Assembly (NCBI GenBank): GCA_019424645.1
Contig: JAHYZB010000040.1
Span: 380-22,773 of the forward strand
Reading direction: 5' to 3'
Length of the DNA: 22,394 bases
Origin: Oxalobacter formigenes
Lineage (GTDB): Bacteria; Pseudomonadota; Gammaproteobacteria; Burkholderiales; Burkholderiaceae_D
Program-made: the position numbers and the translations under genes
Notes under the pieces: generated by a model
What the model saw: only the letters and a program-made list of their open reading frames with translations
The model's database searches: none
Told to the model about the DNA's origin: nothing
Shown here: piece by piece, positions 1-7,357 of the stretch
Numbering within the stretch: the first letter of the stretch is position 1
Layout: the number at the start of each line of letters is the position of its first letter

Positions 1-40
1 AACGCCACTTCCTGACGGTTTTATTTTCTTCTATTCTTTG

Positions 41-70
41 TTGAACCGCAAAAAAACGCATGAATACAAT
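41..70 (+). promoter_or_regulatory. Candidate sigma-70 promoter for gluQ
   Basis: TTGAAC (41-46) and TACAAT (65-70) are separated by 18 bases and lie about 40 bases upstream of the gluQ start. Both hexamers are close to consensus. This is a pattern match by eye only. Nothing else recognisable lies in bases 1-111. Confidence 0.4.
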
Positions 71-111
71 ACCTTGGCGTATCGACAACCGATATCTTTA
101 GGAAACGTGTT

Positions 112-1008
112 TTGGAAAAGCCAAATTATCGTGGACGTTTCGCTCCTTCACCGACGGGAGAACTGCATTTCGGCTCACTGGTTGCGGCTGTCGGCAGTTA
201 TCTGGATGCTCGAGCCAATAAGGGTGAATGGATTGTCCGTATCGAAGACGTCGATAAAACCCGCTGTCATCCCGAATATGAAACCTCGATCCTGAAAACC
301 CTTGAAGCCTTCGGTTTTGAATGGGATGGCCCCGTTATCCGCCAGACTGACCGGATCGACGTCTATCGTGCCGCTTTTGACGAGTTGAAGCGGAAAGGGC
401 TGGTTTATGGGTGTGCCTGTACACGCAGGGAAATTGCCGATTCCGCTGTCGGGATTGATGGCGCGCCCGTATATCCCGGAAGTTGCCGGAACGGTTTGCC
501 CGAAGGAAAAACGGCGAGGGCATGGCGGTTGCGCGTGCCGGACAAAACAATCTGTTTTGACGATTTGATACAGGGACATCAAAAACAGAATCTGGAAAAA
601 GATGTGGGTGATTTCGTCCTGCTACGGGCGGACGGGCTGTTTGCCTATCAACTTGCTGTTGTGGTTGATGATATTGAACAGGGCATCAATCATGTCGTCC
701 GGGGTGCCGATTTGCTGGCTTCGACACCTCGCCAGATATGGCTTTATGAATGTCTCGGGAAACCTGTGCCGGTCTATGCGCATTTGCCGCTGGCGGTGAA
801 CGAAAACGGTGAAAAACTCTCCAAACAGACGCGTGCTGCGCCTGTTGATCCGGCCAATCCGGTCGCCACGCTTATGGCAGTAATGCGTTTTCTCAATCTT
901 GTTCCAGAAAAAGATGACTTCGCCCTGCACGATTTTTGGAACTGGGCCATAATGAACTCGTCAATAAATATTGCACCCAAAACACAAACGATAAAAACCC
1001 CGACTTAA
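112..1008 (+). CDS. gluQ: Glutamyl-Q tRNA(Asp) synthetase
   Basis: A paralogue of the glutamyl-tRNA synthetase catalytic domain. The family attaches glutamate to queuosine at position 34 of tRNA-Asp in the cytoplasm and lacks the anticodon-binding domain. The 298-residue length fits the family. The HIGH-type motif PSPTGELHFGSL is at about residues 12-23, and the KMSKS-like motif GEKLSKQ is at 233-239. A zinc site is visible as C101, C103, Y121 and C125, matching the CxC...YPGxC pattern of GluQ proteins. The start is a TTG at 112 with AGGA eight bases upstream (100-103); the frame has a stop at 61-63 and no ATG or GTG between. The gene ends 19 bases before the first CoA-binding gene, so read-through is possible. 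The last 15 or so residues look divergent, but the length is normal. Confidence 0.95.
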   Translation: MEKPNYRGRFAPSPTGELHFGSLVAAVGSYLDARANKGEWIVRIEDVDKTRCHPEYETSILKTLEAFGFEWDGPVIRQTDRIDVYRAAFDELKRKGLVYGCACTRREIADSAVGIDGAPVYPGSCRNGLPEGKTARAWRLRVPDKTICFDDLIQGHQKQNLEKDVGDFVLLRADGLFAYQLAVVVDDIEQGINHVVRGADLLASTPRQIWLYECLGKPVPVYAHLPLAVNENGEKLSKQTRAAPVDPANPVATLMAVMRFLNLVPEKDDFALHDFWNWAIMNSSINIAPKTQTIKTPT

Positions 1009-1027
1009 TAAAAACCAGGAGAAAAAA

Positions 1028-1441
1028 ATGATCGTTAAGGACGAAGCAGGCATCAAAGACATTCTTCAGAAAAACCACGTCGTTGCCATCGTCGGATTTT
1101 CGACTGATGAAAACAAGGGTGGACATTACGTTCCGAAGTTTTTGAAAGAACACGGTTATCAGATCGTTCCGGTCAATCCGACCATTACCGAAGGGCTGGG
1201 TGAAAAAGCGTATGCCAGCCTGAAAGACATTCCATTCCCGGTGGATATCGTCGATTGTTTCCGCCGTCCTGACGCCATGCCGGAAATCGCACGCGATGCC
1301 GTTGCCATTGGCGCCAAGGTACTGTGGATGCAAAAAGGGATTGAAAGCGAAGAAGCTGCCAAAATCGCTTCCGATGGTGGTCTGAAAGTCGTTTCCAACA
1401 TCTGTATGATGGAAAAATACACGGAACTGTTTCTGAAATAA
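1028..1441 (+). CDS. CoA-binding domain protein (paralogue 1)
   Basis: A 137-residue Rossmann-fold protein of the CoA_binding_2 / YccU type, probably a cytosolic CoA-binding protein whose biological role is not established. Visible family features are the nucleotide-binding loop VAIVGFS near residue 20, IVPVNP near 47-52, DIVDCFRR in the middle, VLWMQKGI, and a late cysteine in NIC. The usual RPSY-like stretch after the first loop is replaced by ENKGGHY. The start is an ATG with a strong AGGAG (1017-1021) six bases upstream. It may be read from the gluQ promoter. The gene at 1654 is a close paralogue; the two agree at well over half of their positions by eye. Confidence 0.85.
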   Translation: MIVKDEAGIKDILQKNHVVAIVGFSTDENKGGHYVPKFLKEHGYQIVPVNPTITEGLGEKAYASLKDIPFPVDIVDCFRRPDAMPEIARDAVAIGAKVLWMQKGIESEEAAKIASDGGLKVVSNICMMEKYTELFLK

Positions 1442-1462
1442 GTCTGGACGTCAGGAATATGG

Positions 1463-1485
1463 AGCGGTTCGCTTAATGAACCGCT
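1463..1485 (+). other. Perfect inverted repeat between CoA-binding genes
   Basis: AGCGGTTC (1463-1470) and GAACCGCT (1478-1485) form an 8-bp stem with a 7-base loop, 21 bases after the first CoA-binding gene. No T-tract follows, so it is not a classical terminator. It could be a processing or Rho-associated hairpin, or a protein site. Confidence 0.45.
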
Positions 1486-1528
1486 TCAATTGAAACCATA
1501 CCGCTATTCAGCCTGGTATCCCGAATCC

Positions 1529-1553
1529 GGAATTATTCAACAGGAATGGTTCC
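1529..1553 (+). other. Second hairpin between CoA-binding genes
   Basis: GGAATTATT (1529-1537) can pair with AATGGTTCC (1545-1553) across a 7-base loop, using two G-U pairs. It lies in the 212-base gap between the paralogues. No T-tract follows and no function can be assigned. The rest of that gap shows no gene. Confidence 0.3.
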
Positions 1554-1653
1554 AGATAAAAATCAATTATCGGCCTTTGGTAAACGGCGACAATAAAAGA
1601 CCAATTTTCTGGCTTTTTCAAAAGCTCACGTCGGACTGATCAGGAGAACAATC

Positions 1654-2067
1654 ATGCTGGTAGAAGACCCGGAAGGCATCAAACAAATCATGAAGGACTG
1701 CAAGACCATCGCTATCGTCGGTTTTTCGGACGATCCGGGCAAAGCCGGTTATTTCGTTGCCGATTATCTGAAGAGCGTCGGTTACAGGATCATTCCCGTC
1801 AATCCCAACCTGAAATGGGGATTGAAGGAAAAATGTTATTCCTCACTGAAGGACATCCCGAAGGACGAAAAAGTCGATATGGTCGATTGTTTCCGCAGGT
1901 CGGAATTCATCCCTGACATTGCAAGGGACGCCGCTGCCATCGGCGCAAAAGTGCTGTGGATGCAAAAGGGCATCAAAAATGAGGAAGCGGTCAAAATCGC
2001 TTCGGACGCAGGCCTGAAAGTCGTGCAGAATCTTTGCACAATGCGCGAGCATAACCGTCTTCCATAA
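1654..2067 (+). CDS. CoA-binding domain protein (paralogue 2)
   Basis: A 137-residue tandem paralogue of the gene at 1028, same family and inferred role. Shared landmarks are AIVGFSDD near residue 20, IIPVNP, the SLKDIP block, VDCFRR, IGAKVLWMQKGI and a late cysteine in NLC. It has a two-residue insertion before VDMVDCFRR relative to paralogue 1. The start is an ATG with AGGAG (1642-1646) seven bases upstream. It has its own 212-base upstream gap and is followed by two hairpins, so it may be an independent transcript. I see no frameshift or loss of motif, so both copies appear intact. Confidence 0.85.
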   Translation: MLVEDPEGIKQIMKDCKTIAIVGFSDDPGKAGYFVADYLKSVGYRIIPVNPNLKWGLKEKCYSSLKDIPKDEKVDMVDCFRRSEFIPDIARDAAAIGAKVLWMQKGIKNEEAVKIASDAGLKVVQNLCTMREHNRLP

Positions 2068-2075
2068 CCGCATGA

Positions 2076-2107
2076 TTCCCTGCAAACTGCCCGGTATTTG
2101 CAGGGAA
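2076..2107 (+). terminator. 11-bp perfect hairpin after CoA-binding paralogue 2
   Basis: TTCCCTGCAAA (2076-2086) and TTTGCAGGGAA (2097-2107) form a perfect 11-bp stem with a 10-base loop, starting 9 bases after the stop codon. No immediate T-run follows, so its strength as an intrinsic terminator is uncertain. It could instead protect the 3' end. Confidence 0.5.
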
Positions 2108-2150
2108 CTGTCATCGTCAATTTTCCTTCGATATTTTCTGAAACATGTGA

Positions 2151-2187
2151 AATGACCTGGCTGTTCTGGCTATGTCATTCTGTTTTT
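2151..2187 (+). terminator. Candidate weak intrinsic terminator
   Basis: AATGAC (2151-2156) pairs with GTCATT (2174-2179), and a T-tract follows at 2183-2187. The inner part of the stem is imperfect. It would back up the stronger hairpin just upstream and isolate the MarR gene. Confidence 0.35.
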
Positions 2188-2242
2188 CAATATTTGTTCA
2201 ACTCGCCGATTTAAAAACATCCTGTCAGTTTCCTTCCATCGC

Positions 2243-2282
2243 TTGCCAATTAATCCGAAATCGGATAATCTATATTCGGATT
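2243..2282 (+). promoter_or_regulatory. MarR-gene promoter with nested operator palindromes
   Basis: TTGCCA (2243-2248) and TAATCT (2266-2271) are spaced by 17 bases. The spacer contains the palindrome ATCCGA-AA-TCGGAT (2253-2266). A second, wider pair, AATCCGA (2252-2258) with TCGGATT (2276-2282), overlaps it. Palindromes between -35 and -10 are typical of MarR-family autorepression, so this is probably the operator for the regulator at 2314 and the transporter behind it. Confidence 0.6.
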
Positions 2283-2313
2283 TAAAAATGGACATTATTC
2301 GGGAACACAAGCC

Positions 2314-2754
2314 ATGATTACAGATGAACTTTATTACCGGCATTTTTCGCTGGCGCAGATTGAAAACCGGATTTACGCTGAATGGTGCAAGAAGCGCGGC
2401 ATTTCGTATTCCTGGCTTCTCATTTTAGACATGATTTTGCGGGCGACTGACGATATCGAACCGGCGATGATTTCCGATTCGCTGTTTATTCCAAGGCAGA
2501 CGATGACAAACCTGCTGGATCAGATGGAAAAGAATGGCCTGATTGTGCGCGAGCGCAGCCAGAACGATCGCCGCAGGGTCAATCTGACGCTGACTGAAAA
2601 GGGGCATGAAACGGTTGTCGGTATCCTGAAGGAACTGGCTAGTCATGAAAATATCATTGTTGCCGAGATTTCCCCTGAAAAGATGGCCGCTTTTAATGAG
2701 ATTTACGCCGACATCGTGAGCCGACTGAAAAGCAGGTTAGTGGATGACGACTGA
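2314..2754 (+). CDS. MarR-family transcriptional regulator
   Basis: A 146-residue winged-helix regulator. The recognition region is around residues 50-75 (SLFIPRQTMTNLLDQMEKNG), followed by the wing signature with NDRRRVNLTLTEKG at about 82-95. Terminal helices should form the dimer. MarR proteins usually repress their own operon and are released by small molecules or oxidation. The overlapping MFS transporter downstream (11 shared bases) and the palindromes in its promoter suggest a ligand-responsive export or import unit. The inducer cannot be told from sequence. The start is the ATG at 2314; the ribosome-binding site is weak. Confidence 0.9.
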   Translation: MITDELYYRHFSLAQIENRIYAEWCKKRGISYSWLLILDMILRATDDIEPAMISDSLFIPRQTMTNLLDQMEKNGLIVRERSQNDRRRVNLTLTEKGHETVVGILKELASHENIIVAEISPEKMAAFNEIYADIVSRLKSRLVDDD

Positions 2755-3922
2755 ACGTTTGACTGGGGATAGGCCACAGATATCGCCTGAAGCGGCAGGG
2801 TCGACGACCGGACATGGCCATGCGACACGATTCATTTTTCTGGCTCTGGGGTTGGCGATTTCCGCCTGGGCGGTGCTCGTGCCATTTGCCAAGGCGCGAC
2901 TTGGAGTCAATGAGGCAGAACTGGGCTTGCTGCTCCTGCTTGTCGGAACCGGGGCGATTGTGTCGATGCCTTTCGCAGGCTGGCTGACCGGCAAATACGG
3001 TTGCCGGAAAACGCTGGTCGTATCGACAACTCTATTCATGCTTTCCCTGATTGGACTGGCGTATGTCTCGTCGCCCTGGGCATTCGGCCTTTCTCTTTTC
3101 ATGTTCGGTGCGTCCTCAGGTGTCGTTGATGTGGGGATGAACATTCAGGCCATTCTGGTCGAAAAGGAACGTAACCGCAGCATGATGTCAGGTTTGCATG
3201 GCATGTACAGTGTAGGCGGTTTTTTTGGCGCGCTGATTATTTCCGCCCTCCTGAATCTGGGGCTGTCACCCTTGTCGGCGATTTTATGCCTGACGATCAG
3301 CCTGATTGCAGGATTGCTGATGATGGCGCGTTTCCTGTTTCCGTATGGACATGAATCGAAAAACAGGAAATCCTTTTCCCTGCCGAAAGGCAGCATTCTC
3401 ATGCTGGGTGTCCTGTGTTTCATCATGTACATGGGGGATGGCGTCGTTCTGGATTGGGGGGCGTTGTTCATGACGACGACCAAGTCCATACCAGCCGATA
3501 CGGCGGGGCTGTCTTTCGCTATCTTTTCCGTCGCGATTTCGATAGGTCGGCTTTTCGGCGACAGGCTGGTCGAGTGGCTTGGTATTCGCAAAGTCATGAC
3601 AGGAAGCGGAATTATTGCTGCCACCGGTTTCATTATCGTGATGGAAGCGCCTTCAGCATGGATTGCTTTTGCCGGTTTTGTCGTCGTCGGGCTTGGTGCG
3701 GCAAACCTGATCCCGCTCTTGTTCACCATTGCGTCCAGACAGAAAAAAATGCCGGTTCCTCAAGCCATTTCATCGGTGACGACACTGGGGTATCTGGGTC
3801 TTCTGATCGGACCTGCCATGATGGGGTTCATTGCCCATGCGAGCAGCCTGTACGTTGTTTTCGGGATCGTCGCAGGGCTTATGATTTTCGTCAGTGTCAC
3901 GTCGCGCTGGCTGCATGACTGA
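2744..3922 (+). CDS. MFS transporter, YbjJ-like
   Basis: A 392-residue inner-membrane protein with about 12 hydrophobic segments. It has the loop motif GWLTGKYGCRK between segments 2 and 3, and the stretches VDVGMNIQ and MMSGLHGMYSVGG seen in YbjJ/FucP-like MFS members. The N-terminal 25 or so residues are hydrophilic. Its start ATG lies inside the end of the MarR gene, so translation is probably coupled and expression controlled by that regulator. The substrate is unknown. The family includes sugar and amide permeases as well as uncharacterised carriers. Confidence 0.85.
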   Translation: MTTERLTGDRPQISPEAAGSTTGHGHATRFIFLALGLAISAWAVLVPFAKARLGVNEAELGLLLLLVGTGAIVSMPFAGWLTGKYGCRKTLVVSTTLFMLSLIGLAYVSSPWAFGLSLFMFGASSGVVDVGMNIQAILVEKERNRSMMSGLHGMYSVGGFFGALIISALLNLGLSPLSAILCLTISLIAGLLMMARFLFPYGHESKNRKSFSLPKGSILMLGVLCFIMYMGDGVVLDWGALFMTTTKSIPADTAGLSFAIFSVAISIGRLFGDRLVEWLGIRKVMTGSGIIAATGFIIVMEAPSAWIAFAGFVVVGLGAANLIPLLFTIASRQKKMPVPQAISSVTTLGYLGLLIGPAMMGFIAHASSLYVVFGIVAGLMIFVSVTSRWLHD

Positions 3923-4039
3923 TCAGGACAGTCCGGTTGAGGCGATGCCGCCACAATGACGGAAATTTTTACCGACAGCTGACAGCGCACAAAGCCGAAA
4001 TGTCTGAAAAATCAGGCGCACACGGTACAATAACGCATC

Positions 4040-4738
4040 ATGTTGACCATCATAGCTATAGATACTTCTTCCGACGTGGCTTCTGTCGCGCTTTTGCATG
4101 GAGAAAAACTTCGCTCACTTTCCAGTGAAGGTTTTTCCACGCATTCCTTATCCACACTGCCGATGTTGCAGCAGTTGCTGAAAGAGGACGGTATTGAAAT
4201 AAAAGATGTCGATGCTATCGCTTTCGGTTGCGGTCCGGGTTCGTTTACCGGTTTGCGAACGGCATGCGGCATTGCACAGGGCCTGTCCTTTGGCGCATCA
4301 GTTCCTGTCATCCCGGTGGTGACTCTGGAAGCGATGGCCGAAGCCTGCCGCCGAAAATATGGAGCCGACAAGGTTCTGGCTTTGCTGGATGCTCGCATGC
4401 ACGAGGTGTACTGGGGAGAATACCGGTATGAAAACGGACGCTGGACTACTGTTGTCGAACCGTCCCTTTCGGCAGCTGCTGACGTGGTACCGATTGGCAA
4501 TCCTGTGTTTTGCGGCAATGGTCTGACTGCATATGCCGATGATCTCAAGACTGTTGACGGGGAAAGCTCGCAGTATCCCGATATCATCCCGCACGCTGAA
4601 GCGATTGCCGTTTTGGGCAAGGAACGCTTTTTACACGGTGAAACGATCAGGGCAGCCGACATCGAACCGCTTTACCTGAGGAACAAGGTGGCGTTGAAAA
4701 CGGCTGAGCGACTGGCTCTGAAGGAAAAAAGCGAATGA
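4040..4738 (+). CDS. tsaB: tRNA threonylcarbamoyladenosine biosynthesis protein TsaB
   Basis: A 232-residue ASKHA-fold protein. TsaB acts with TsaD, TsaE and TsaC to form N6-threonylcarbamoyladenosine at position 37 of ANN-decoding tRNAs in the cytoplasm. The N-terminal IIAIDTSS and the family motif GCGPGSFTGLRT (about 63-74) are clear. The start is an ATG without an obvious Shine-Dalgarno sequence. A TACAAT lies at 4026-4031, only 9 bases before the ATG, which could mean a very short or absent leader, though no good -35 is visible. Its stop overlaps the rimI start in ATGA, so the two are translationally coupled. The 117-base gap upstream holds no gene. Confidence 0.95.
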   Translation: MLTIIAIDTSSDVASVALLHGEKLRSLSSEGFSTHSLSTLPMLQQLLKEDGIEIKDVDAIAFGCGPGSFTGLRTACGIAQGLSFGASVPVIPVVTLEAMAEACRRKYGADKVLALLDARMHEVYWGEYRYENGRWTTVVEPSLSAAADVVPIGNPVFCGNGLTAYADDLKTVDGESSQYPDIIPHAEAIAVLGKERFLHGETIRAADIEPLYLRNKVALKTAERLALKEKSE

Positions 4739-5232
4739 GCGGTGAAGGGGACGTCATCCCACCAGTTCAGGCTCATGACGCAGACACTGCCGAATTGCTG
4801 AAGTTTGAACCGATGCTGATCAAGGATCTGCACGAGGTCTATTACATCGAGCAGAGCGTGTTTTCCTTTTACTGGAATTATCGCAATTTCATGAGCTCGG
4901 TCGCGCAGGAAGACGATGGCTGGGTCATGCGAAACGAGGCAGGCAAGCTGATCGGTTATTTCATTTTGCAGGAAATCGTTGATGAAATGCATTTGCTGAA
5001 AATTGCCGTCGATGGAAATTGTCATGGTCAGGGCTACGGACGACTTCTGATGGACAAGGCTGTTGAAGTCGCCCGGGAAGCAGAGATGGAATCGGTGTTG
5101 CTGGAAGTCAGGTCTTCCAATGAACCGGCGGTCGGGCTGTACAAGAAAACGGGATTTACAACCATCGGCGTAAGGAAGGGATATTACGTCGATCCAAAAG
5201 AAGATGCCCTCGTCATGAGGCTGATGTTGTGA
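4735..5232 (+). CDS. rimI: Ribosomal-protein-alanine N-acetyltransferase RimI
   Basis: A 165-residue GNAT-family enzyme, expected to acetylate the N-terminal alanine of ribosomal protein S18 using acetyl-CoA. The acetyl-CoA loop HGQGYG is at about 97-102. The C-terminal block LEVRSSN...LYKKTGF...GYY...A..M closely resembles E. coli RimI, including the catalytic-type Glu and the late Tyr. The start overlaps the tsaB stop by four bases. About 20 extra N-terminal residues precede the GNAT fold compared with short RimI proteins. It is the middle gene of the tsaB-rimI-udg operon, a common arrangement in Burkholderiales. Confidence 0.93.
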   Translation: MSGEGDVIPPVQAHDADTAELLKFEPMLIKDLHEVYYIEQSVFSFYWNYRNFMSSVAQEDDGWVMRNEAGKLIGYFILQEIVDEMHLLKIAVDGNCHGQGYGRLLMDKAVEVAREAEMESVLLEVRSSNEPAVGLYKKTGFTTIGVRKGYYVDPKEDALVMRLML

Positions 5233-5242
5233 GGACTATGTG

Positions 5243-6157
5243 ATGAGCGAACTGGACGAAACGACGCGCAGGAAATATCTGGAAGAGATGGGGATTACCG
5301 TCTGGTCGTCGCGCGCGTTAAAGGCTGACGATGAATCTGTTGTGCTACCTGCTGAAAAGGCTGTGGCTGACCCTGTACAGAAAGCAGTTAAGACATCCAC
5401 GGTTTCGAATGTGGCCATGGAAAGTGCGGAAATTCCCATTCCCGAGCCGTTGCCGATGGAGGCGCTTTCCAATGATTTTTCATCCTTGCCTGCTGAAATG
5501 GATATCCCTTCCGATACCAGTGTTCCTGCGTCTTCTCCTGCAGCCATTCCACCCGGCGGAGATACATGGGAAGGGCTTCTTGACGAAATCAGCCATTGCG
5601 AACGCTGCCACCTTTGCAAGACGCGCAACAAAATCGTTCCCGGAGTCGGGGATCAGGATGCGGGTTGGCTCTTTGTTGGTGAAGGTCCCGGTTTTCATGA
5701 AGACCAGCAGGGTGAACCGTTCGTCGGCCGTTCCGGGCAGCTGCTCGACAGTATGATGGCTGCCATGCATATGAAACGGGGTGAGAACGTTTACATCGCC
5801 AACGTGGTCAAGTGCCGTGCCACGAATGAGTTCGCCAAAGACCGCCAGCCGACGGAAAAGGAAGCCGCTTTCTGCATGCCGTATCTGGAACGCCAGATCA
5901 GTCTGATCAAACCGAAAATCATGGTTGCGCTCGGCAAGACGGCTGCATGTGCCTTGTTGAATACCGGCCGTGAAGTCACGCTCGGTTCCCTCCGGAACAG
6001 GACGCATGTTTTCAGGGTAGGCCCTCGGGAGATTCCTCTCATCGTGACGTACCATCCATCGTACCTGCTGCGTACTCCGGGCGGCAAGAAACAGGCATGG
6101 CAGGATTTGTGTATCGCAATGGATATTTATGACGGGGAAGTGAAAAAGGAAAGCTGA
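5243..6157 (+). CDS. Family-4 uracil-DNA glycosylase (Fe-S)
   Basis: A 304-residue base-excision repair enzyme that removes uracil from DNA. Residues 1 to about 110 form a low-complexity, Pro/Ala/Ser/Glu-rich extension without recognised domain. The catalytic domain follows: [4Fe-4S] ligands C119 and C122 (in CERCHLC), then C191 (VKC) and C211 (FC). The water-activating motif GEGPG is at 146-150 and the HPS motif at 271-273. I chose the ATG at 5243, seven bases after AGGA (5232-5235); a GTG at 5240 would add one residue. It starts 10 bases after rimI, so it is the third gene of the operon. The product resembles the family long annotated as phage SPO1 polymerase-related. Confidence 0.92.
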   Translation: MSELDETTRRKYLEEMGITVWSSRALKADDESVVLPAEKAVADPVQKAVKTSTVSNVAMESAEIPIPEPLPMEALSNDFSSLPAEMDIPSDTSVPASSPAAIPPGGDTWEGLLDEISHCERCHLCKTRNKIVPGVGDQDAGWLFVGEGPGFHEDQQGEPFVGRSGQLLDSMMAAMHMKRGENVYIANVVKCRATNEFAKDRQPTEKEAAFCMPYLERQISLIKPKIMVALGKTAACALLNTGREVTLGSLRNRTHVFRVGPREIPLIVTYHPSYLLRTPGGKKQAWQDLCIAMDIYDGEVKKES

Positions 6158-6183
6158 GACAAAACCGGATACCGTTTTTATGC

Positions 6184-6218
6184 AAAAAGGCAGCCCGATA
6201 TCCATTGGCTCCCTTTTT
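6184..6218. terminator. Bidirectional terminator between udg and tag
   Basis: AAAAAGG (6184-6190) plus AGCC (6192-6195) pair with GGCT (6207-6210) plus CCTTTTT (6212-6218), with one C-C mismatch and an 11-base loop. T-runs end the stem on both strands, suiting the convergent genes on each side. Confidence 0.75.
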
Positions 6219-6224
6219 ATCTGT

Positions 6225-6806
6225 TTATTCCCTAAACCGGAAACAGTCCCTTGTGTGGTCGTTTACCATTCCCGTTGCCTGCATGTAGGCATAGATAATA
6301 GTGGAACCCACAAAAGTCATTCCTCTTTTTTTCAAATCCTTCGATAATTTGTCGCTTTCAGGAGTCGTTGCTGGAACGTCAGAAATCGATTGCCGGTTGT
6401 TACAAACGGGTGATCCGCCAACAAAGCTCCAGATATACTTGTCAAAGCTGCTGAATTCCTTCTGTATGTCGATGAATACCCTGGCATTTTTTCGGACTGA
6501 GAAAACTTTCAGTCTGTTTCTGATGATGTCAGGGTTTTGAAGCTTTTCCTCCAGTTCCTCATCACTTATTTTGGCGCATTTTTCAACGTCAAAGTCATGA
6601 AAGGCCTTCCGGTAACCTTCTCTTTTCTTCAAGACGGTTTCCCAGCTCAATCCTGCCTGTGCGCCTTCCAGTATCAGAAACTCGAAATGTGTCCTGTCAT
6701 CATGCACAGGCACCCCCCATTCTTCGTCGTGGTATTTTTGATAGAGGGGATTGTTTTCCGGAACCCAGGCACACCGTTTGATTTTGTCCATATTTTCGTT
6801 TTTCAT
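6225..6806 (-). CDS. tag: DNA-3-methyladenine glycosylase I
   Basis: About 193 residues. The family excises 3-methyladenine from alkylated DNA. The block CAWVPENNPLYQKYHDEEWG matches E. coli Tag, as do the LEGAQAGLSW and WSFVGG blocks and the late VNDH...C. The zinc ligands are C12, H26, H184 and C188 in this numbering. The start is uncertain: the ATG at 6806 is chosen, a further in-frame ATG lies at 6791 (product beginning MDKIKRC), and a TTG lies at 6836. A GGGAG sits about 15 bases before 6806, which is long spacing. The gene is convergent with udg, so two DNA glycosylases flank one terminator. Confidence 0.92.
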   Translation of the reverse strand: MKNENMDKIKRCAWVPENNPLYQKYHDEEWGVPVHDDRTHFEFLILEGAQAGLSWETVLKKREGYRKAFHDFDVEKCAKISDEELEEKLQNPDIIRNRLKVFSVRKNARVFIDIQKEFSSFDKYIWSFVGGSPVCNNRQSISDVPATTPESDKLSKDLKKRGMTFVGSTIIYAYMQATGMVNDHTRDCFRFRE

Positions 6807-6938
6807 GATGCGACTTTTGTTCTCCCGTATTTTCAATCACTCTACACTGACGTTCAAACCCATACTATGCCAAAGCTTTAGAGTGGCTTTTTGTCCCGAT
6901 CTTCATCTATTAACAAGAAAGTATCAAAACGATTTTTT

Positions 6939-7355
6939 TTAATTGGGCTGGGGTTGGGTGACGAATCCGAGTTTTTCAATTCCGGCACGCTGTGCGGCCG
7001 CCATGATTTTCACGACTTCCTCATAAGCGACACGTCTGTCGCCATAAAGCCGGATTTCCGGTTGCTGTTCCTGTGCCGCCGCTTCAGCCAGGGCATTTTC
7101 AAGTTGTGCATTATCGATGCGCTTGCCGTTCCAGTAAACCGAACCGTCACCAGCGACCGAAATGGAAATGGATTTCGGATCGACTGCCGTATTGAGTTTT
7201 TGTGTCCGGGGCAAATCGATCTTGACGGAGTGGGTCAGCACCGGAACCGTCAGAATGAAAATCACCAGAAGAACGAGCATGACGTCCACCAGTGGCGTGA
7301 CGTTGATCTCGCTCATGACGTCTTCCTGATCGTTCAGACCTCCACCGAAAGCCAT
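6939..7355 (-). CDS. exbD: Biopolymer transport protein ExbD
   Basis: A 138-residue inner-membrane protein with a short cytoplasmic start, one membrane segment (about 20-42) and a periplasmic domain. Asp24 in PLVDVML corresponds to the proton-path Asp of E. coli ExbD. With ExbB it uses the proton motive force to drive TonB. GGGAGG lies seven bases upstream of the ATG, inside the exbB end, and only two bases separate the genes. It is the last gene of tonB-exbB-exbD. No convincing terminator follows; only an A/T-rich run lies just past the stop. Confidence 0.95.
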   Translation of the reverse strand: MAFGGGLNDQEDVMSEINVTPLVDVMLVLLVIFILTVPVLTHSVKIDLPRTQKLNTAVDPKSISISVAGDGSVYWNGKRIDNAQLENALAEAAAQEQQPEIRLYGDRRVAYEEVVKIMAAAQRAGIEKLGFVTQPQPN

Positions 7356-7357
7356 TT

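Noticed and set aside
5480..6205. 241-codon minus-strand open frame over the uracil-DNA glycosylase
   Set aside because: The plus-strand protein has all family motifs; the antisense frame has none and crosses the terminator.
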